46,544 nt of DNA from Dehalococcoidia bacterium (GTDB lineage Bacteria > Chloroflexota > Dehalococcoidia > Lucifugimonadales > Lucifugimonadaceae): positions 1 through 46,544 of the forward strand of contig JAAZYI010000049.1 in assembly GCA_014239735.1 (NCBI GenBank). The letters are read 5' to 3'. The notes beneath the pieces were generated by a model that saw nothing but the letters and a program-made list of their open reading frames with translations, did not search any database and had not been told where the DNA came from. Position 1 is the stretch's first letter. Each line of letters starts with the position of its first letter. Below, piece after piece: positions 16,280-24,273 of the stretch. A program made the position numbers and the translations under genes.

Positions 16280-17263
16280 CTATACTATCCTGTAGTAATT
16301 TTTGTTAAGTCTTGACTCTGTTATTTTTATAGCTTTTTCACTTTGATCAATCCCAATCCAATTCCTATTTAGATTAGTTGCTGTTGCTAATGATGTCCCA
16401 GAACCGCAATATGTATCCATGATAAAATCTCCTTTTTGGGAAGAAGCTGAAATGATTCTACTAAGTAGACTAATTGGTTTCTGGGTAGGATAAGTAGTAT
16501 ATTCTTTCATTAAAGGTGAATTTGCTTCCATAGATTTAATATCATTCCAGACAGAGCCTACTAATTTTCCATCTTCTGCATAATATTTATATGATTTCGA
16601 ATTAATTTTTCTTTCCCTATAGGTTCTCCCGTCAGAATCTTTTTTTCTGAAGTGAGTTTTTAAGCTAGATTCAGAATATTTTGTTTTAAGAAGTTTAGAT
16701 GATGAATTAAATATGAATTTATCTGATTTAGAATAAACTAAAATATCATTATGTTGATTACTCCAGAATTTTTTGCTTTTTGCCCCATTATCAACATTCC
16801 ATATTATGTACCCTCTAAGATTTTTATAACCGAATATTTCATCTAAGATTATTCTAATATAACTACTTGTCCTGTAATCAACATGAACATATATAGAGCC
16901 ATCATTACTTAGTAAGGAATGAAGGAGTTTAATTTGTATGTATATTTCATTTAAATAATCTTCTAGAGAGTGATTATATATATCTTCGTAAGCAACTATT
17001 TCTTCTTTTGTTTTTTTCATCAATTGTGATTTCTCTGTGAAATATGGAGGATCAATATAAATTAATTTGATGCCACCTGAGTCATTAATTTTATTCATGG
17101 CTTTAGAATTAAGAAGTGAAGAGATTCCCACTGTATTATCTGACTTAATTAAAATATTCTTTATTTTATGGCTTGAATATATATTTAACTCATTGATGAT
17201 TTTTTTATCAGATAGCGACAATGAATTTATTTTTTCTGGTTTATTTTTCCAGTGTAAATTCAT
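16280..17263 (-). CDS. orphan beta-class DNA methyltransferase (Mod-like)
   Basis: S-adenosylmethionine-dependent DNA methyltransferase. Catalytic motif IV DPPY is at residues 71-74, and the AdoMet-binding motif I (DTYCGSGTS, ~283-291) comes near the C-terminus followed by WIGIDQSEKAI. This is the beta order typical of type III Mod and some type II N6-adenine enzymes. At 327 residues it is short for Mod. No restriction subunit is beside it, so it may be a regulatory or solitary methylase. It follows lipoprotein copy C by 3 bases on the same strand, an odd pairing. The specificity is unknown. Confidence 0.85.
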   Translation of the reverse strand: MNLHWKNKPEKINSLSLSDKKIINELNIYSSHKIKNILIKSDNTVGISSLLNSKAMNKINDSGGIKLIYIDPPYFTEKSQLMKKTKEEIVAYEDIYNHSLEDYLNEIYIQIKLLHSLLSNDGSIYVHVDYRTSSYIRIILDEIFGYKNLRGYIIWNVDNGAKSKKFWSNQHNDILVYSKSDKFIFNSSSKLLKTKYSESSLKTHFRKKDSDGRTYRERKINSKSYKYYAEDGKLVGSVWNDIKSMEANSPLMKEYTTYPTQKPISLLSRIISASSQKGDFIMDTYCGSGTSLATATNLNRNWIGIDQSEKAIKITESRLNKNYYRIV

Positions 17264-17266
17264 AAA

Positions 17267-17719
17267 TTAATTAATTTTAGAAAGCAATTCTATGCAGTCT
17301 TCTATTTTATCCTCGCAAAGAATTAAGGAATTTCCAGATATAACATATGCATGATATCTAATTTCAGTAGGATTAGTGGGGTCTCTATTAGTAGGTCTTT
17401 TATTTATTACTTTTTCAGCATAGGTCATTCCATTTTCTAATACATCAGAATGAGAGTTATAAATCCATATTTCTACATCACGTTTATTAAAAAATCCATA
17501 CCAAATACCTATAGTTTTTGGAAAGTCAGAGCTATTAAGTTTCTTATTCTGTTTCCATCCAATATTTTTAAAATCTTCAATCTCATAAATTTTATTTTCT
17601 TCCGTTATCATAGAGGTTTTAATCTCATCTGATATATCTATATCCTCTTTATTATTTTCTGAAGAGCAAGAAATCAATAAAATTAATATCAAGTTTATGA
17701 GTATAATTTTTTTTATCAT
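17267..17719 (-). CDS. small lipoprotein, paralogous family with C-x6-C signature (copy C)
   Basis: 150 residues. The signal peptide ends in LLISC (Cys18), then an acidic linker. Family features: YEIEDFKNIGWKQNKKL, IWYGFFNKRDVEIWIYNSH, an A-E element, YHAYVISGNSLILC and the second cysteine (CEDKIEDC). It is the shortest copy and the most AT-rich. TATACT lies six bases before the ATG, predicting a leaderless message. The DNA methyltransferase follows 3 bases after its stop. No function is known; the shared fold suggests the same kind of envelope role as the other copies. Confidence 0.75.
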   Translation of the reverse strand: MIKKIILINLILILLISCSSENNKEDIDISDEIKTSMITEENKIYEIEDFKNIGWKQNKKLNSSDFPKTIGIWYGFFNKRDVEIWIYNSHSDVLENGMTYAEKVINKRPTNRDPTNPTEIRYHAYVISGNSLILCEDKIEDCIELLSKIN

Positions 17720-17725
17720 TTTTTA

Positions 17726-17731
17726 AGTATA
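17726..17731 (-). promoter_or_regulatory. -10 box TATACT six bases before an ATG (leaderless promoter)
   Basis: On the minus strand TATACT is followed by TAAAAA and then the ATG of lipoprotein copy C at 17719. The spacing puts the likely start site at the start codon. Motif and position only. Confidence 0.42.
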
Positions 17732-17765
17732 TTTGCTGAATTAAAAAGTTCAAGTAAGTCTAATA

Positions 17766-18629
17766 TTATTCAAAGATCACAGTCTTATTATTGTTTAAGA
17801 AAACTCTTTTTTCACAGTGAAGTTTTACTGCTTTTGATAAAACAATAGATTCAATATCTTTGCCCATTTCAATTAATTTCTCTATTGGCATAGAATGGCT
17901 TACTCTTAAAGTTTCCTGTTCTATGATTGGTCCTTCATCTAAATCGCTAGTCACATAATGAGCAGTTGCTCCAATTATTTTTACCCCTCTTTTTTGTGCT
18001 TGATGATAAGGTTTGGCACCTTTAAATCCAGGTAGAAATGAGTGATGAATATTTATTGCATTCCCTTCAACTGCTTTACATATATCTTGTGAAAGAATTT
18101 GCATATATCTTGCCAATACTATTAATTTAGAACCTGTCGAGTTATAAATTTTTAATATCTCCTTTTCTTGGATTTGCTTATTCTCTTTATTTACAGGAAG
18201 GTAATAAAAATCTATATTTTTTTGTTCTACGGATTTTTTATGGATTTCATGGTTTGAGATGACTCCCTTTATAGATATGTTTATGTTATTTATTTTTGAA
18301 AGAATGCTGTTAAAACAATGATCTTCTTTGGATATCAATATTAAGGCAGGAATCTTTTCTTCAGCATAAGTCATGTCCCAAGCCATTCCTATTTTTTTTG
18401 TAACCTCCGAATCAAATTTATCTTTCAAATCACTAAAAGAATTTTCAGAAAAAGTATCATTTTTATCATGTAATTGAAATTCAGTTCTCATAAAAAAATT
18501 ATCAGTATATTTATCATTGAATTGACCTGATTCTATGATATTAAATCCATTATTAAATAGAAATTTTGTAACTTCAGCAACAATGCCTGGTTTGTCAGAA
18601 CATGAAATTGTAAGAATTATAGATTTCAA
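17766..18629 (-). CDS. purU: formyltetrahydrofolate deformylase
   Basis: Hydrolyses 10-formyl-tetrahydrofolate to formate and tetrahydrofolate in the cytoplasm, balancing one-carbon pools and feeding formate to purine synthesis. An N-terminal ACT domain (about 1-85; CSDKPGIVAEVTKFL) is followed by a formyltransferase-like domain with INIHHSFLPGFKGAKPYHQA and ATAHYVTSDLDEGPIIEQE, which carry the catalytic Asn, His and Asp. Length 287 is typical. The best start is TTG at 18629, since no ATG lies near the conserved N-terminus. The start lies 4 bases after the RraA-like stop, so the two genes are probably co-transcribed. Confidence 0.92.
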   Translation of the reverse strand: MKSIILTISCSDKPGIVAEVTKFLFNNGFNIIESGQFNDKYTDNFFMRTEFQLHDKNDTFSENSFSDLKDKFDSEVTKKIGMAWDMTYAEEKIPALILISKEDHCFNSILSKINNINISIKGVISNHEIHKKSVEQKNIDFYYLPVNKENKQIQEKEILKIYNSTGSKLIVLARYMQILSQDICKAVEGNAINIHHSFLPGFKGAKPYHQAQKRGVKIIGATAHYVTSDLDEGPIIEQETLRVSHSMPIEKLIEMGKDIESIVLSKAVKLHCEKRVFLNNNKTVIFE

Positions 18630-18633
18630 CTCA

Positions 18634-19422
18634 CTACTTCTTTTTATGTTTCATTTCTTCTTCTAGAGAGATGTACTTAACATTATTATCTTCACACCAT
18701 TTCTTGTATTCATCATCTGTTTCTTTAGACCATACAGTACGCCCATAATAATCTTTTAAATGGCCGCCTGCTGCCAACTTCTGTCTTACCCAAACTTCCC
18801 AATCACTATGAGAACCCGCTGATTCAACAAGTTCATTAGCCATGCTCTGAGGAACGACAACAGCTCCGTCATCATCTGCAACTATTATATCTCCAGGCAT
18901 TACTAATGTTCCGCCGCAAGAAATGGGAATATTGACAGCATGAGGGTATTTATTTGTTTGAGTATGAAAGTTAGGGGTAACTCCTTTTAGCCACATGCCA
19001 ATTTCTAATTCTTGAGCATGCACAAAGTCTCTTATGCATCCGTCTATAACAACTCCTGCCCCTCCTCTTCCTTGAAAGAACGTAAGCATCATTTCACCGA
19101 ATACTCCACTAGTCATATCTCCCATGGCATCTACTACTACTATATCTCCTGGCTCTGTTTGGTATAGAGCATGTCTATGAAGCTGTAGCTCTGGGTCACT
19201 ATATTCATCTTCATTGTAGATATCCTCTCTTTTAGGAAGAAATTGTAATGTTATAGCAGGACCTGCAACTGACTTTCCTGGTGTTTTAGTAGTTGGCCCC
19301 ATGATGAAAGGGTTTGTGATTCCCATCCCATATAGCGTTCCTGAAACAGTCGCACTACCTAATCCTTCTATTTTTTTTACTATTTCTTTGCTTGGTCTTT
19401 TTATCTTTGGAATGTCAATCAT
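18634..19422 (-). CDS. RraA-like / HMG-CHA aldolase family protein
   Basis: Member of the RraA family, which includes RNase E activity regulators and 4-hydroxy-4-methyl-2-oxoglutarate/4-carboxy-4-hydroxy-2-oxoadipate aldolases. Key elements: GDIVVVDAMGD, GAGVVIDGCIRD (Arg-Asp contact metal and substrate in the aldolases) and PGDIIVADDDGAVVVP. At 262 residues it is longer than true RraA, with a Lys/Glu-rich C-terminal tail. With many sugar-acid and keto-acid genes in the window, a lyase or aldolase role is more likely than RNase control, but this is inference. AAGAAGG lies before the ATG. Downstream partner is purU. Confidence 0.85.
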   Translation of the reverse strand: MIDIPKIKRPSKEIVKKIEGLGSATVSGTLYGMGITNPFIMGPTTKTPGKSVAGPAITLQFLPKREDIYNEDEYSDPELQLHRHALYQTEPGDIVVVDAMGDMTSGVFGEMMLTFFQGRGGAGVVIDGCIRDFVHAQELEIGMWLKGVTPNFHTQTNKYPHAVNIPISCGGTLVMPGDIIVADDDGAVVVPQSMANELVESAGSHSDWEVWVRQKLAAGGHLKDYYGRTVWSKETDDEYKKWCEDNNVKYISLEEEMKHKKK

Positions 19423-19486
19423 ATTGCCTTCTTTTTAGTTTATTTTTCATTTTATATAATAATAAATTAGTTATCTATTATTGCAT

Positions 19487-19570
19487 TGGTGCCGAGGGCG
19501 AGAGTCGAACTCGCACAGGTTGCCCTACTGGTGTTTGAGACCAGCGCGTCTACCATTCCGCCACCTCGGC
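19487..19570 (-). tRNA. tRNA-Leu (anticodon CAA)
   Basis: On the minus strand, the acceptor stem is GCCGAGG/CCTCGGC with the discriminator A and an encoded CCA. The anticodon arm CTGGTCTCAAACACCAG has CAA at 34-36 (reads UUG). There is a long class II variable arm (about 84 nt in all), and the T-arm carries GTTCGACTC. All fit leucine. Confidence 0.94.
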
Positions 19571-19631
19571 AAAATAAAGATAATATCAAATTCTATACTT
19601 CTTATTGATAAATCGGAAAAAAATAAATAAT

Positions 19632-21941
19632 TTACTGAAATCTTCTCTCTAATAGAAGGACATTATTAGAGTTATAAGCATATTTTTGAGCTTTTTCAAG
19701 ATGAAAAATAGCTTTTTCTATATGAGATGGCTCAGATGATGAGTGGTGCATAGATTCATAGATTAATGTTAAAGATTGATGCGCCAATACAAGAAAGGCA
19801 TATGCACGGTTTTCGGGATAATCGTCTTTTTCAATTTGAGAAGTACCAGCAATTATTGATTCTTCAAATGCTTTAATTGCCTCATCTTGATTGCCATTTA
19901 TTTTCTCTGCCTCTCCTAATACCCACCAGCTTTGAGGTGTTAAAAACCCTCCAATTTCACTCATTTTTATTCCAATTTTTGCCTCTTCTTTACCCAATTC
20001 TATTTCACCTACGCCTACTAAAACATTGGATAGAATTTCTTGAGTAATCAGATATTGAGGCATGAGATTTCTAAGTCTTATGTATCTTCCTATTGATTCT
20101 TCTCTAAATTTTTCAGGTTCTCTGAGCTGCAATTCCCATATTGTTTGAGTAAGAAAGTTTTGAGTATTAAAAGAATAAGGCTCAAGTTTTTCATGAGATA
20201 AGAGCGTTGAATATATTCTTGCAAGCAATTTAGCTCCGACTTCTGAGTCTCTTTGATTTTGATATTTATAAATCTTGTAAGAAAGTTTGAATAGTTCTGT
20301 TTGTATATATTCAGAACGCTCATTCAGTTCTCTTGCCTTATCTAAATTGATTACCGCATTATCTATATCACTATTATTTAATTGAGATATTGATTTTCCG
20401 AAGTAGAATCCAGAGAGAGTAGAATTATAATCTTTTATTATTAATGTTGTTGATAATAAAATACATATAGATATTGTTATGCCGAATCCATTTCTGACTA
20501 ATGCAGATTCTAAATTTAAATTAATTTTTATTTCGCCTTTTTGTTTGGTAAATAGAGCTACTAAGCTAACTAATAAGTAAAAATATAAAAGATCATTTAT
20601 GACAGCGACTCCTAAAGTTTGCTCTATTAGTCTAGATATAATAATTACCCCAAAAGAAATAGCAATAAACTTCAAAGAGTTATCGGAATTCATGAACTTG
20701 TATCTTAATTTATTTAATATTGCCAAAATTAGGAAAATTATTGATATGAATCCAATTGCACCATTTTCTATTAATATATTTAAAAACATATTGTGTGCGT
20801 TTGCAGAAATAACAATTCTTTCTTGAATCGGGACTGTTATAGGGTATACGTAGATATATGTATCAGGCCCATACCCAACAAACATTCTTCCGTAATTAGA
20901 ATTTGAATTATCTAAAACTGTTGGCCAACCTTTTAAAATTCTAAATGCACCTATCCAGTTTTCGCCTCTATAATTAAATGAGTTAGGAGAAATTATATTA
21001 ACCCCTGATTCTACATCTATAGATAGCTCAAGTTCTTTTGATATACTTCCAGATCTTTCGACAAATGCATCAAAATATTTTTCTTCATTATTATTAGGTA
21101 TATTCGATATTGCTATTCCAATTAGAACAGGAACTACAAAAAAGATTATTAAGTTTTTTATAGATTTATCTTTTAAATAAAAATACGCAATAGTGATACC
21201 TATATAGCCAATAAAGAATGAGATAATAGGGCCTCTACTTAAAGTCAGCAGTATAGCGCTAATTTGAACTGAAAGTGCCATTATCAATAAAGCAATGCTG
21301 TATTTATTATTAATTTTGATTTCTGAAAATCCAAAGAAATAAATTATTGATAATAAATTACTGATCAATAAATATGATCCTAGGTAAATAGGATTTCCGA
21401 GTGTACTTACAACTCTATTTTGATGATAAAAAGTAAAAGTTTTGAAAATATCTGGAAAAAAGTTTTGCATTAATCCTATAGAACCTACTATTGTGGAGCT
21501 AGCAAAAATAGCTAGGAATAATCTTCTTATTTGGGATTTATCAAAATTAGTAATAATTATACTTATTGAGATTACTGACAAAGAGAAAAAAGTTTGCAAA
21601 GAATTGCCAGACATTCCGTATTCTCTACCCCACAAACTTCCTAATATTGAAATAGAGAATAAAGTAGAAATAGCATATGAAAAAAGTATAAATAAGATTG
21701 AAAATATAATTAGGCGATTATTTATTATGTTTGAAATTAACTTATGGGGATTTAAAATAAATATAATTGGTAATAATATCAATAGAAGGTTAGCTCCAAA
21801 ATGTAAAATGAATTCTTTAGGGAGCTGATAAAATCCTAAAAATTCTTCAGGAGAGAAAACTAATGGAATTGAAAAAACAACAAAAAGGTATATTGATTCA
21901 TTAATTATGTTTATTATTTTTCTGTATTTATCAATACCCAT
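19632..21941 (-). CDS. O-antigen ligase-like (Wzy/WaaL family) membrane protein with TPR tail
   Basis: 769 residues. The first ~480 residues form about 11-12 membrane segments with a long exported loop (about residues 275-390) of the Wzy_C/O-antigen-ligase type; TLSRGPIISFFIGY lies before that loop and contains the arginine conserved in the family. After the last membrane helix, the ~260 residues to the end are helical with TPR-like repeats (for example WWVLGEAEKINGNQDEAIKAF). Such proteins polymerise or transfer glycans at the outer membrane face, or attach glycans to proteins. The window's GT4 and UDP-sugar dehydrogenase fit a polysaccharide pathway. TATAAT is eight bases before the ATG. 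The gene is divergent from the DnaQ-like gene with only 14 bases between starts. Confidence 0.82.
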   Translation of the reverse strand: MGIDKYRKIINIINESIYLFVVFSIPLVFSPEEFLGFYQLPKEFILHFGANLLLILLPIIFILNPHKLISNIINNRLIIFSILFILFSYAISTLFSISILGSLWGREYGMSGNSLQTFFSLSVISISIIITNFDKSQIRRLFLAIFASSTIVGSIGLMQNFFPDIFKTFTFYHQNRVVSTLGNPIYLGSYLLISNLLSIIYFFGFSEIKINNKYSIALLIMALSVQISAILLTLSRGPIISFFIGYIGITIAYFYLKDKSIKNLIIFFVVPVLIGIAISNIPNNNEEKYFDAFVERSGSISKELELSIDVESGVNIISPNSFNYRGENWIGAFRILKGWPTVLDNSNSNYGRMFVGYGPDTYIYVYPITVPIQERIVISANAHNMFLNILIENGAIGFISIIFLILAILNKLRYKFMNSDNSLKFIAISFGVIIISRLIEQTLGVAVINDLLYFYLLVSLVALFTKQKGEIKINLNLESALVRNGFGITISICILLSTTLIIKDYNSTLSGFYFGKSISQLNNSDIDNAVINLDKARELNERSEYIQTELFKLSYKIYKYQNQRDSEVGAKLLARIYSTLLSHEKLEPYSFNTQNFLTQTIWELQLREPEKFREESIGRYIRLRNLMPQYLITQEILSNVLVGVGEIELGKEEAKIGIKMSEIGGFLTPQSWWVLGEAEKINGNQDEAIKAFEESIIAGTSQIEKDDYPENRAYAFLVLAHQSLTLIYESMHHSSSEPSHIEKAIFHLEKAQKYAYNSNNVLLLERRFQ

Positions 21942-21949
21942 TTTTAGGA

Positions 21950-21955
21950 ATTATA
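21950..21955 (-). promoter_or_regulatory. -10 box TATAAT in a 14-base divergent intergenic gap
   Basis: On the minus strand TATAAT is followed by eight bases and the ATG of the ligase-like gene at 21941. The box directly abuts the plus-strand ATG at 21956. The plus gene's own AGGA ribosome-binding site overlaps the same 14 bases, so its promoter must lie inside the ligase-like gene's 5' end. Confidence 0.45.
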
Positions 21956-22531
21956 ATGTTTAATGATTTTATTAACTTGGTTAATCCTATAGTATTTCTA
22001 GATTTAGCTTCAACTAGCTTAGATCTAAAATCTGCAAGAATAGTAAGAATATCAACTATAAAAATATTACCAGATAGCACTAAGATTTTTGTAACTAATC
22101 TTATTAATCCTGAAATAAAGATATCCAAGGAGGCTACGAGAATACATGGGATTAATAACAAAACTATAGAAAAAGAAAAATCATTTTCTAACTATTCTGA
22201 ATCGATTTCAAAACATTTGAAAGGCTGTGATTTAGTTGGATTTGGAATTAGAAGATATTCTCTGCCATTATTAAGGAAAGAATTTAGGAAATCTAAGACA
22301 TTCTTTTCAGTTAAAAATAGATCTGTTGTTGATTTGATGAATATTTATCATAGAGTTGAGCCAAGGGATTATAAATCAGCCCACAAGAGATTTTCTAAGA
22401 ATAAAATTTCTAATTATTATGATTCAAGAGAAAGAGTAGAAGGAATGATAGAAATTATGATAGGGCAGCTAAAAGAATTTTCAGATATCCCTAATTCTAT
22501 ATCTGAAATCTCGAAATGGTTAAAGAAATGA
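21956..22531 (+). CDS. DnaQ-like (DEDD) exonuclease-fold protein, apparently catalytically degenerate
   Basis: The 191 residues follow the DnaQ/RNase T 3'-5' exonuclease layout: FLDLASTSLDLKSARIVRIS (Exo I), ATRIHGINNKTI, LVGFGIRRYSLPLL (Exo II), VVDLMNIYHRVEP, and a final helix RERVEGMIEIMIG (Exo III). Several catalytic residues are altered. In Exo I the D-x-E is D16-L-A18; in Exo II the usual Asp after N-I-R-R-F is Ser102; the Exo III His-x4-Asp is not visible. So I expect nucleic-acid or protein binding without nuclease activity. AGGA lies before the ATG. It is divergent from the ligase-like gene. Confidence 0.72.
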   Translation: MFNDFINLVNPIVFLDLASTSLDLKSARIVRISTIKILPDSTKIFVTNLINPEIKISKEATRIHGINNKTIEKEKSFSNYSESISKHLKGCDLVGFGIRRYSLPLLRKEFRKSKTFFSVKNRSVVDLMNIYHRVEPRDYKSAHKRFSKNKISNYYDSRERVEGMIEIMIGQLKEFSDIPNSISEISKWLKK

Positions 22532-22536
22532 TCGAA

Positions 22537-23262
22537 TTACTTAATTCCTTCTAATAGTAAATTTTCTATTTCGTCGCACCCACTAGAATCTGGCTCAGAA
22601 ATTGAGGTAACCTTAAGATTGCACTGCAGTATATTATTTCCTACTACCCTCACATCATTTAGCGTCTCTTCTTGAAAAAAAGTTTTAGTTAAATTAGAGA
22701 CTAAATCTTCATCTGGTTTTTTATCTAGCATATGGACACTGAAATACTTCGTATATTTTTTTGTTTTATCTTTATGATTTGTGAATTGTTCTCCATCAAT
22801 GATTGTATGTACTCCAAATAACTTCATCTGATTATCTCCTAAAAATAATTCGAGGCTTGAAGACATTTGGTCGCACATGCCATGTGTTTCAGATGAGTCA
22901 ATTTCAGGATATTGGTTATCCATAAGGTAATAGCATTCAAATTTTCCTGATGAGACGAAAGCCTTAAAATTTCCTTTCATAGATTCAACTTCTTTCTCTG
23001 ATAAAACTAATCTTTGAATTTGCATACCGTTATCCATTCGAATATTTGTTAATTCTTCATTATCGATTGGCAAGTGATTTACAAGAGTAAATCTTGTCAA
23101 TTCATCATTCTCAAATGAATTTGAAGATACAGTTTTTAAATCCAATGAAGAAAAAAATGATTCGGCATAGAGTCCTTCATTAAATAATTCTTGGAATTCA
23201 GTTTTCCCCTGACAAGATATGCAAAATAAAGTTATTATTAAAAAGAAATAAATTTTTTTCAT
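22537..23262 (-). CDS. lipoprotein with C-terminal similarity to the C-x6-C lipoprotein family
   Basis: The signal peptide ends in LFCISC (Cys17 from the chosen start). The frame is open to ATG codons at 23268 and 23277, but TATTAT is exactly six bases before the ATG at 23262, so I choose that as a leaderless start (241 residues). The middle (about residues 55-190) is not recognised; it has cysteines in FECYYLMD and THGMCDQM. The end, RVVGNNILQC...GCDEIENLLLEGIK, resembles the G-N-x-x-x-x-C...C ending of the small lipoproteins but with a longer inter-cysteine loop. It may be a distant relative. It is exported and lipid-anchored; function is unknown. Confidence 0.68.
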   Translation of the reverse strand: MKKIYFFLIITLFCISCQGKTEFQELFNEGLYAESFFSSLDLKTVSSNSFENDELTRFTLVNHLPIDNEELTNIRMDNGMQIQRLVLSEKEVESMKGNFKAFVSSGKFECYYLMDNQYPEIDSSETHGMCDQMSSSLELFLGDNQMKLFGVHTIIDGEQFTNHKDKTKKYTKYFSVHMLDKKPDEDLVSNLTKTFFQEETLNDVRVVGNNILQCNLKVTSISEPDSSGCDEIENLLLEGIK

Positions 23263-23267
23263 TTTCA

Positions 23268-23274
23268 TATAATA
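23268..23274. promoter_or_regulatory. overlapping divergent -10 boxes (bidirectional promoter)
   Basis: The plus strand has TATAAT at 23268-23273, and the minus strand has TATTAT at 23274-23269. The two boxes share five bases. The minus box is six bases before the lipoprotein ATG at 23262; the plus box is 22 bases before the amidohydrolase ATG at 23296, which has an AAGGG ribosome-binding site. The genes probably share one promoter opening region. Confidence 0.5.
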
Positions 23275-23295
23275 CATTGTTTAAGGGTTGGGTAA

Positions 23296-24093
23296 ATGAT
23301 TATAGATACACATTGTCATGCAGGCAAAAATTGGTTTGAGCCTATAGATATGATCATTGCACAAATGAAGTTAAATAATGTACAAAAAGCTGTTCTTATA
23401 CAACATTATGGCTCAGGTAATAATTATTTATTTGACTGCTTAAAAAATTATCCAGATAAATTTAGTATTGTCCCAATTATTGAATGGGATGCTGATAAAT
23501 TGCTTCATGCAGAGCAAATAAAACAAAATGGGGCTTCTGGAATTAGAATATATTTAAATTATAATGAATTATTTCTAAGTTCAGGTATAGAATTTTGTAA
23601 ATTTCTTGGAGATTTAAAATTAGTTGCAAGTGTGGCAGGAACATTAGATCAATTTTCTTCTTTAGGATTTAAAAAACTAGTGGAAGAGGCAGGAGATACA
23701 AATTTTATAATTGAACACCTGGCTGGAGTAGGTGCATATGCTGTCTCTAAAGACTCGGATGTTAAATCTGGAGGCCTGTTAAAGTATGAATCAGTTCTTG
23801 ATTTATCTAGATTCAAGAATGTTTTTATTAAAATACCTGGACTAGGAGAACTAAATGATAGGCCCCCTTCATTAAATGATGATATGCCATTTAATTCCGA
23901 TAGTAATAATTTAATTAAAATGACTCTTGGTTCATTTGGATCTAGTCATATAATGTGGGGCAGCGACTTCCCGCCCGTTTCTAATAGAGAGGGATACAAG
24001 AGCGCACTTGAAGGTGTGAAAAAATTAAAGATTTTTACTGAGAAAGATAGGGAAAATATTTTTAATTTGGTACCTATGAAATTATTTTTTTGA
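23296..24093 (+). CDS. amidohydrolase family protein (Amidohydro_2, TIM-barrel)
   Basis: 265 residues. It starts MIIDTHCHAG, with the H-x-H metal motif at the end of strand 1. It continues with FIIEHLAG (third metal/active histidine) and ends with IMWGSDFPP, the late Asp typical of the PF04909 group that contains decarboxylases and lactonases such as 2-pyrone-4,6-dicarboxylate lactonase and fuconolactonase-like enzymes. The small size suits a dicarboxylate or lactone hydrolase; the substrate is unknown. AAGGG precedes the ATG. It is divergent from the lipoprotein, sharing the -10 region, and its end overlaps the small CxxC gene on the other strand. Confidence 0.85.
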   Translation: MIIDTHCHAGKNWFEPIDMIIAQMKLNNVQKAVLIQHYGSGNNYLFDCLKNYPDKFSIVPIIEWDADKLLHAEQIKQNGASGIRIYLNYNELFLSSGIEFCKFLGDLKLVASVAGTLDQFSSLGFKKLVEEAGDTNFIIEHLAGVGAYAVSKDSDVKSGGLLKYESVLDLSRFKNVFIKIPGLGELNDRPPSLNDDMPFNSDSNNLIKMTLGSFGSSHIMWGSDFPPVSNREGYKSALEGVKKLKIFTEKDRENIFNLVPMKLFF

Positions 24094-24228
24094 AGCTTTC
24101 TTGGTGGTTGATTTTTTAGACTTTACTCCATCCCAAGGGCATCCGATTTGCACTCCAAATATATGCATATTCGTTTTGTGATCTTTCTGAGGAAGACTAC
24201 ATATCACACATTTTTGTTCTTTTTTCAT
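24082..24228 (-). CDS. small CxxC protein with lysine-rich tail (48 residues)
   Basis: A short frame of 48 codons. It encodes MKKEQKCVICSLPQKDHK..., then FGVQIGCPWDGVK and a Lys/Ser/Thr-rich tail (KSKKSTTKKASKK). C-x2-C plus a His (KDHKT) and a later Cys suggest a small zinc-binding knuckle. A perfect TATAAT lies seven bases before the ATG, which supports a real leaderless gene. The stop lies inside the 3' end of the amidohydrolase on the other strand (12-base overlap). The lysine-rich tail resembles the lysine-rich start of the DppD protein here. No function can be assigned. Confidence 0.55.
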   Translation of the reverse strand: MKKEQKCVICSLPQKDHKTNMHIFGVQIGCPWDGVKSKKSTTKKASKK

Positions 24229-24235
24229 CACATAA

Positions 24236-24241
24236 ATTATA
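24236..24241 (-). promoter_or_regulatory. -10 box TATAAT seven bases before an ATG (leaderless promoter)
   Basis: On the minus strand TATAAT is followed by seven bases and the ATG of the 48-residue CxxC gene. No Shine-Dalgarno can fit in that space. Confidence 0.45.
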
Positions 24242-24273
24242 CGATAAATTTATCCATACTTGTTAAATACTTG

